A DNA stretch of 6,460 bases from Bacillota bacterium (GTDB lineage Bacteria > Bacillota > Clostridia > Oscillospirales > Ruminococcaceae), in NCBI GenBank assembly GCA_023439605.1, contig JAEXNS010000239.1:1-6460 (forward strand), read 5' to 3'. Shown piece after piece: positions 6,315 through 6,460 of the stretch. A program made the position numbers and the translations under genes. The notes below the pieces were generated by a model. It ran no database searches, had not been told where the DNA came from, and saw nothing but the letters and a program-made list of their open reading frames with translations. How positions within the stretch are numbered: the first letter of the stretch is position 1; each line of letters opens with the position of its first letter.

Positions 6315-6460
6315 CTAAATACTTCCTCCTTCCATAATAGAAATCAAAAAATTTATATAGTCACTAAAATTATACTTTTTAATTGCATTTTTACAATTTT
6401 GCTGTAACGACAAATATAAACTCATATCATCCAATAAATAAATTATTTTTTCATACATAT
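6315..6460 (-). CDS. C-terminal end of an upstream gene, probably a glycosyltransferase (partial)
   Basis: An open frame enters from the right edge and ends at TAG (6317-6315). The 47 complete codons visible read YEKIIYLLDDMSLYLSLQQN and onward through KNAIKKYNFSDYINFLISIM. The pattern of a short helix with LLDD, then L..N...AI.KYNFSDY, resembles the C-terminal helix of family 4 (GT-B) glycosyltransferases, where a final helix of the form 'N A ... F S ...' closes the fold. That is a pattern match on a short fragment, so the family call is tentative. It is clearly the gene before the family 2 transferase: its stop is 3 nt from the next ATG and its last codons carry the AAGGAGG that serves that gene. 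The other two minus-strand frames hit stops within 20 bases of the edge. Confidence 0.6.
   Translation of the reverse strand, partial: MYEKIIYLLDDMSLYLSLQQNCKNAIKKYNFSDYINFLISIMEGGSI
6325..6331 (-). promoter_or_regulatory. AAGGAGG ribosome binding site of the family 2 glycosyltransferase
   Basis: AAGGAGG on the minus strand lies in the final codons of the upstream partial gene (encoding Glu-Gly-Gly). The distance from GGAGG to the ATG at 6311 is 13 nt, longer than usual. An ATT three bases nearer is the only other in-frame codon before the TAG, so the ATG remains the best start. Confidence 0.65.

Noticed and set aside
1..6460. CRISPR array, riboswitch or complete insertion sequence
   Set aside because: No regularly spaced repeats, no recognisable riboswitch core and no transposase gene or paired terminal repeats are seen in the window.

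Overview
The window is the distal end of a very AT-rich bacterial surface-polysaccharide (capsule or exopolysaccharide) operon. All confident genes lie on the minus strand, so transcription runs from 6460 down to 427. Strong GGAGG or GAGG ribosome binding sites, a TTG start, AT-rich codon choice and a Wzx of the type seen in Gram-positive capsule loci suggest a low-GC Firmicute (Clostridia-like or Bacilli). Another AT-rich anaerobe such as a fusobacterium cannot be excluded, and no species call is justified.

In transcription order the genes are: the C-terminal 47 codons of an upstream gene, probably a glycosyltransferase (6460-6315); a GT-A family 2 glycosyltransferase (6311-5292); a polysaccharide pyruvyl transferase family protein (5299-4238); a radical SAM enzyme with a TTG start (4236-3142); a Wzx-type flippase (3145-1616); and UDP-glucose 6-dehydrogenase, ugd (1593-427). 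The junctions are +3, -8, +1, -4 and +22 nt. The ribosome binding sites of the first four complete genes lie inside the end of the preceding gene, so this is one translationally coupled operon. A 14-bp hairpin directly after the ugd stop (395-426) closes it. The operon promoter, priming transferase and polymerase are not in the window.

A consistent reading is that Ugd makes UDP-glucuronate, the glycosyltransferases build a lipid-linked repeat unit, the pyruvyl transferase homologue and the radical SAM enzyme decorate or remodel a sugar, and the flippase exports the unit. The radical SAM enzyme is the least conventional component. It carries a CX3CX2C site plus four C-terminal cysteines and sits between the pyruvyl transferase and the flippase.

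The left flank (1-394) holds no convincing gene. It contains a possible terminator (11-33), a strikingly GC-rich set of stem-loops (121-173), a weak 46-codon ORF (184-324) and a 17-bp imperfect direct repeat (248-284). It looks like a degraded or mobile-element-type boundary of the locus, but nothing in it identifies an insertion sequence family.
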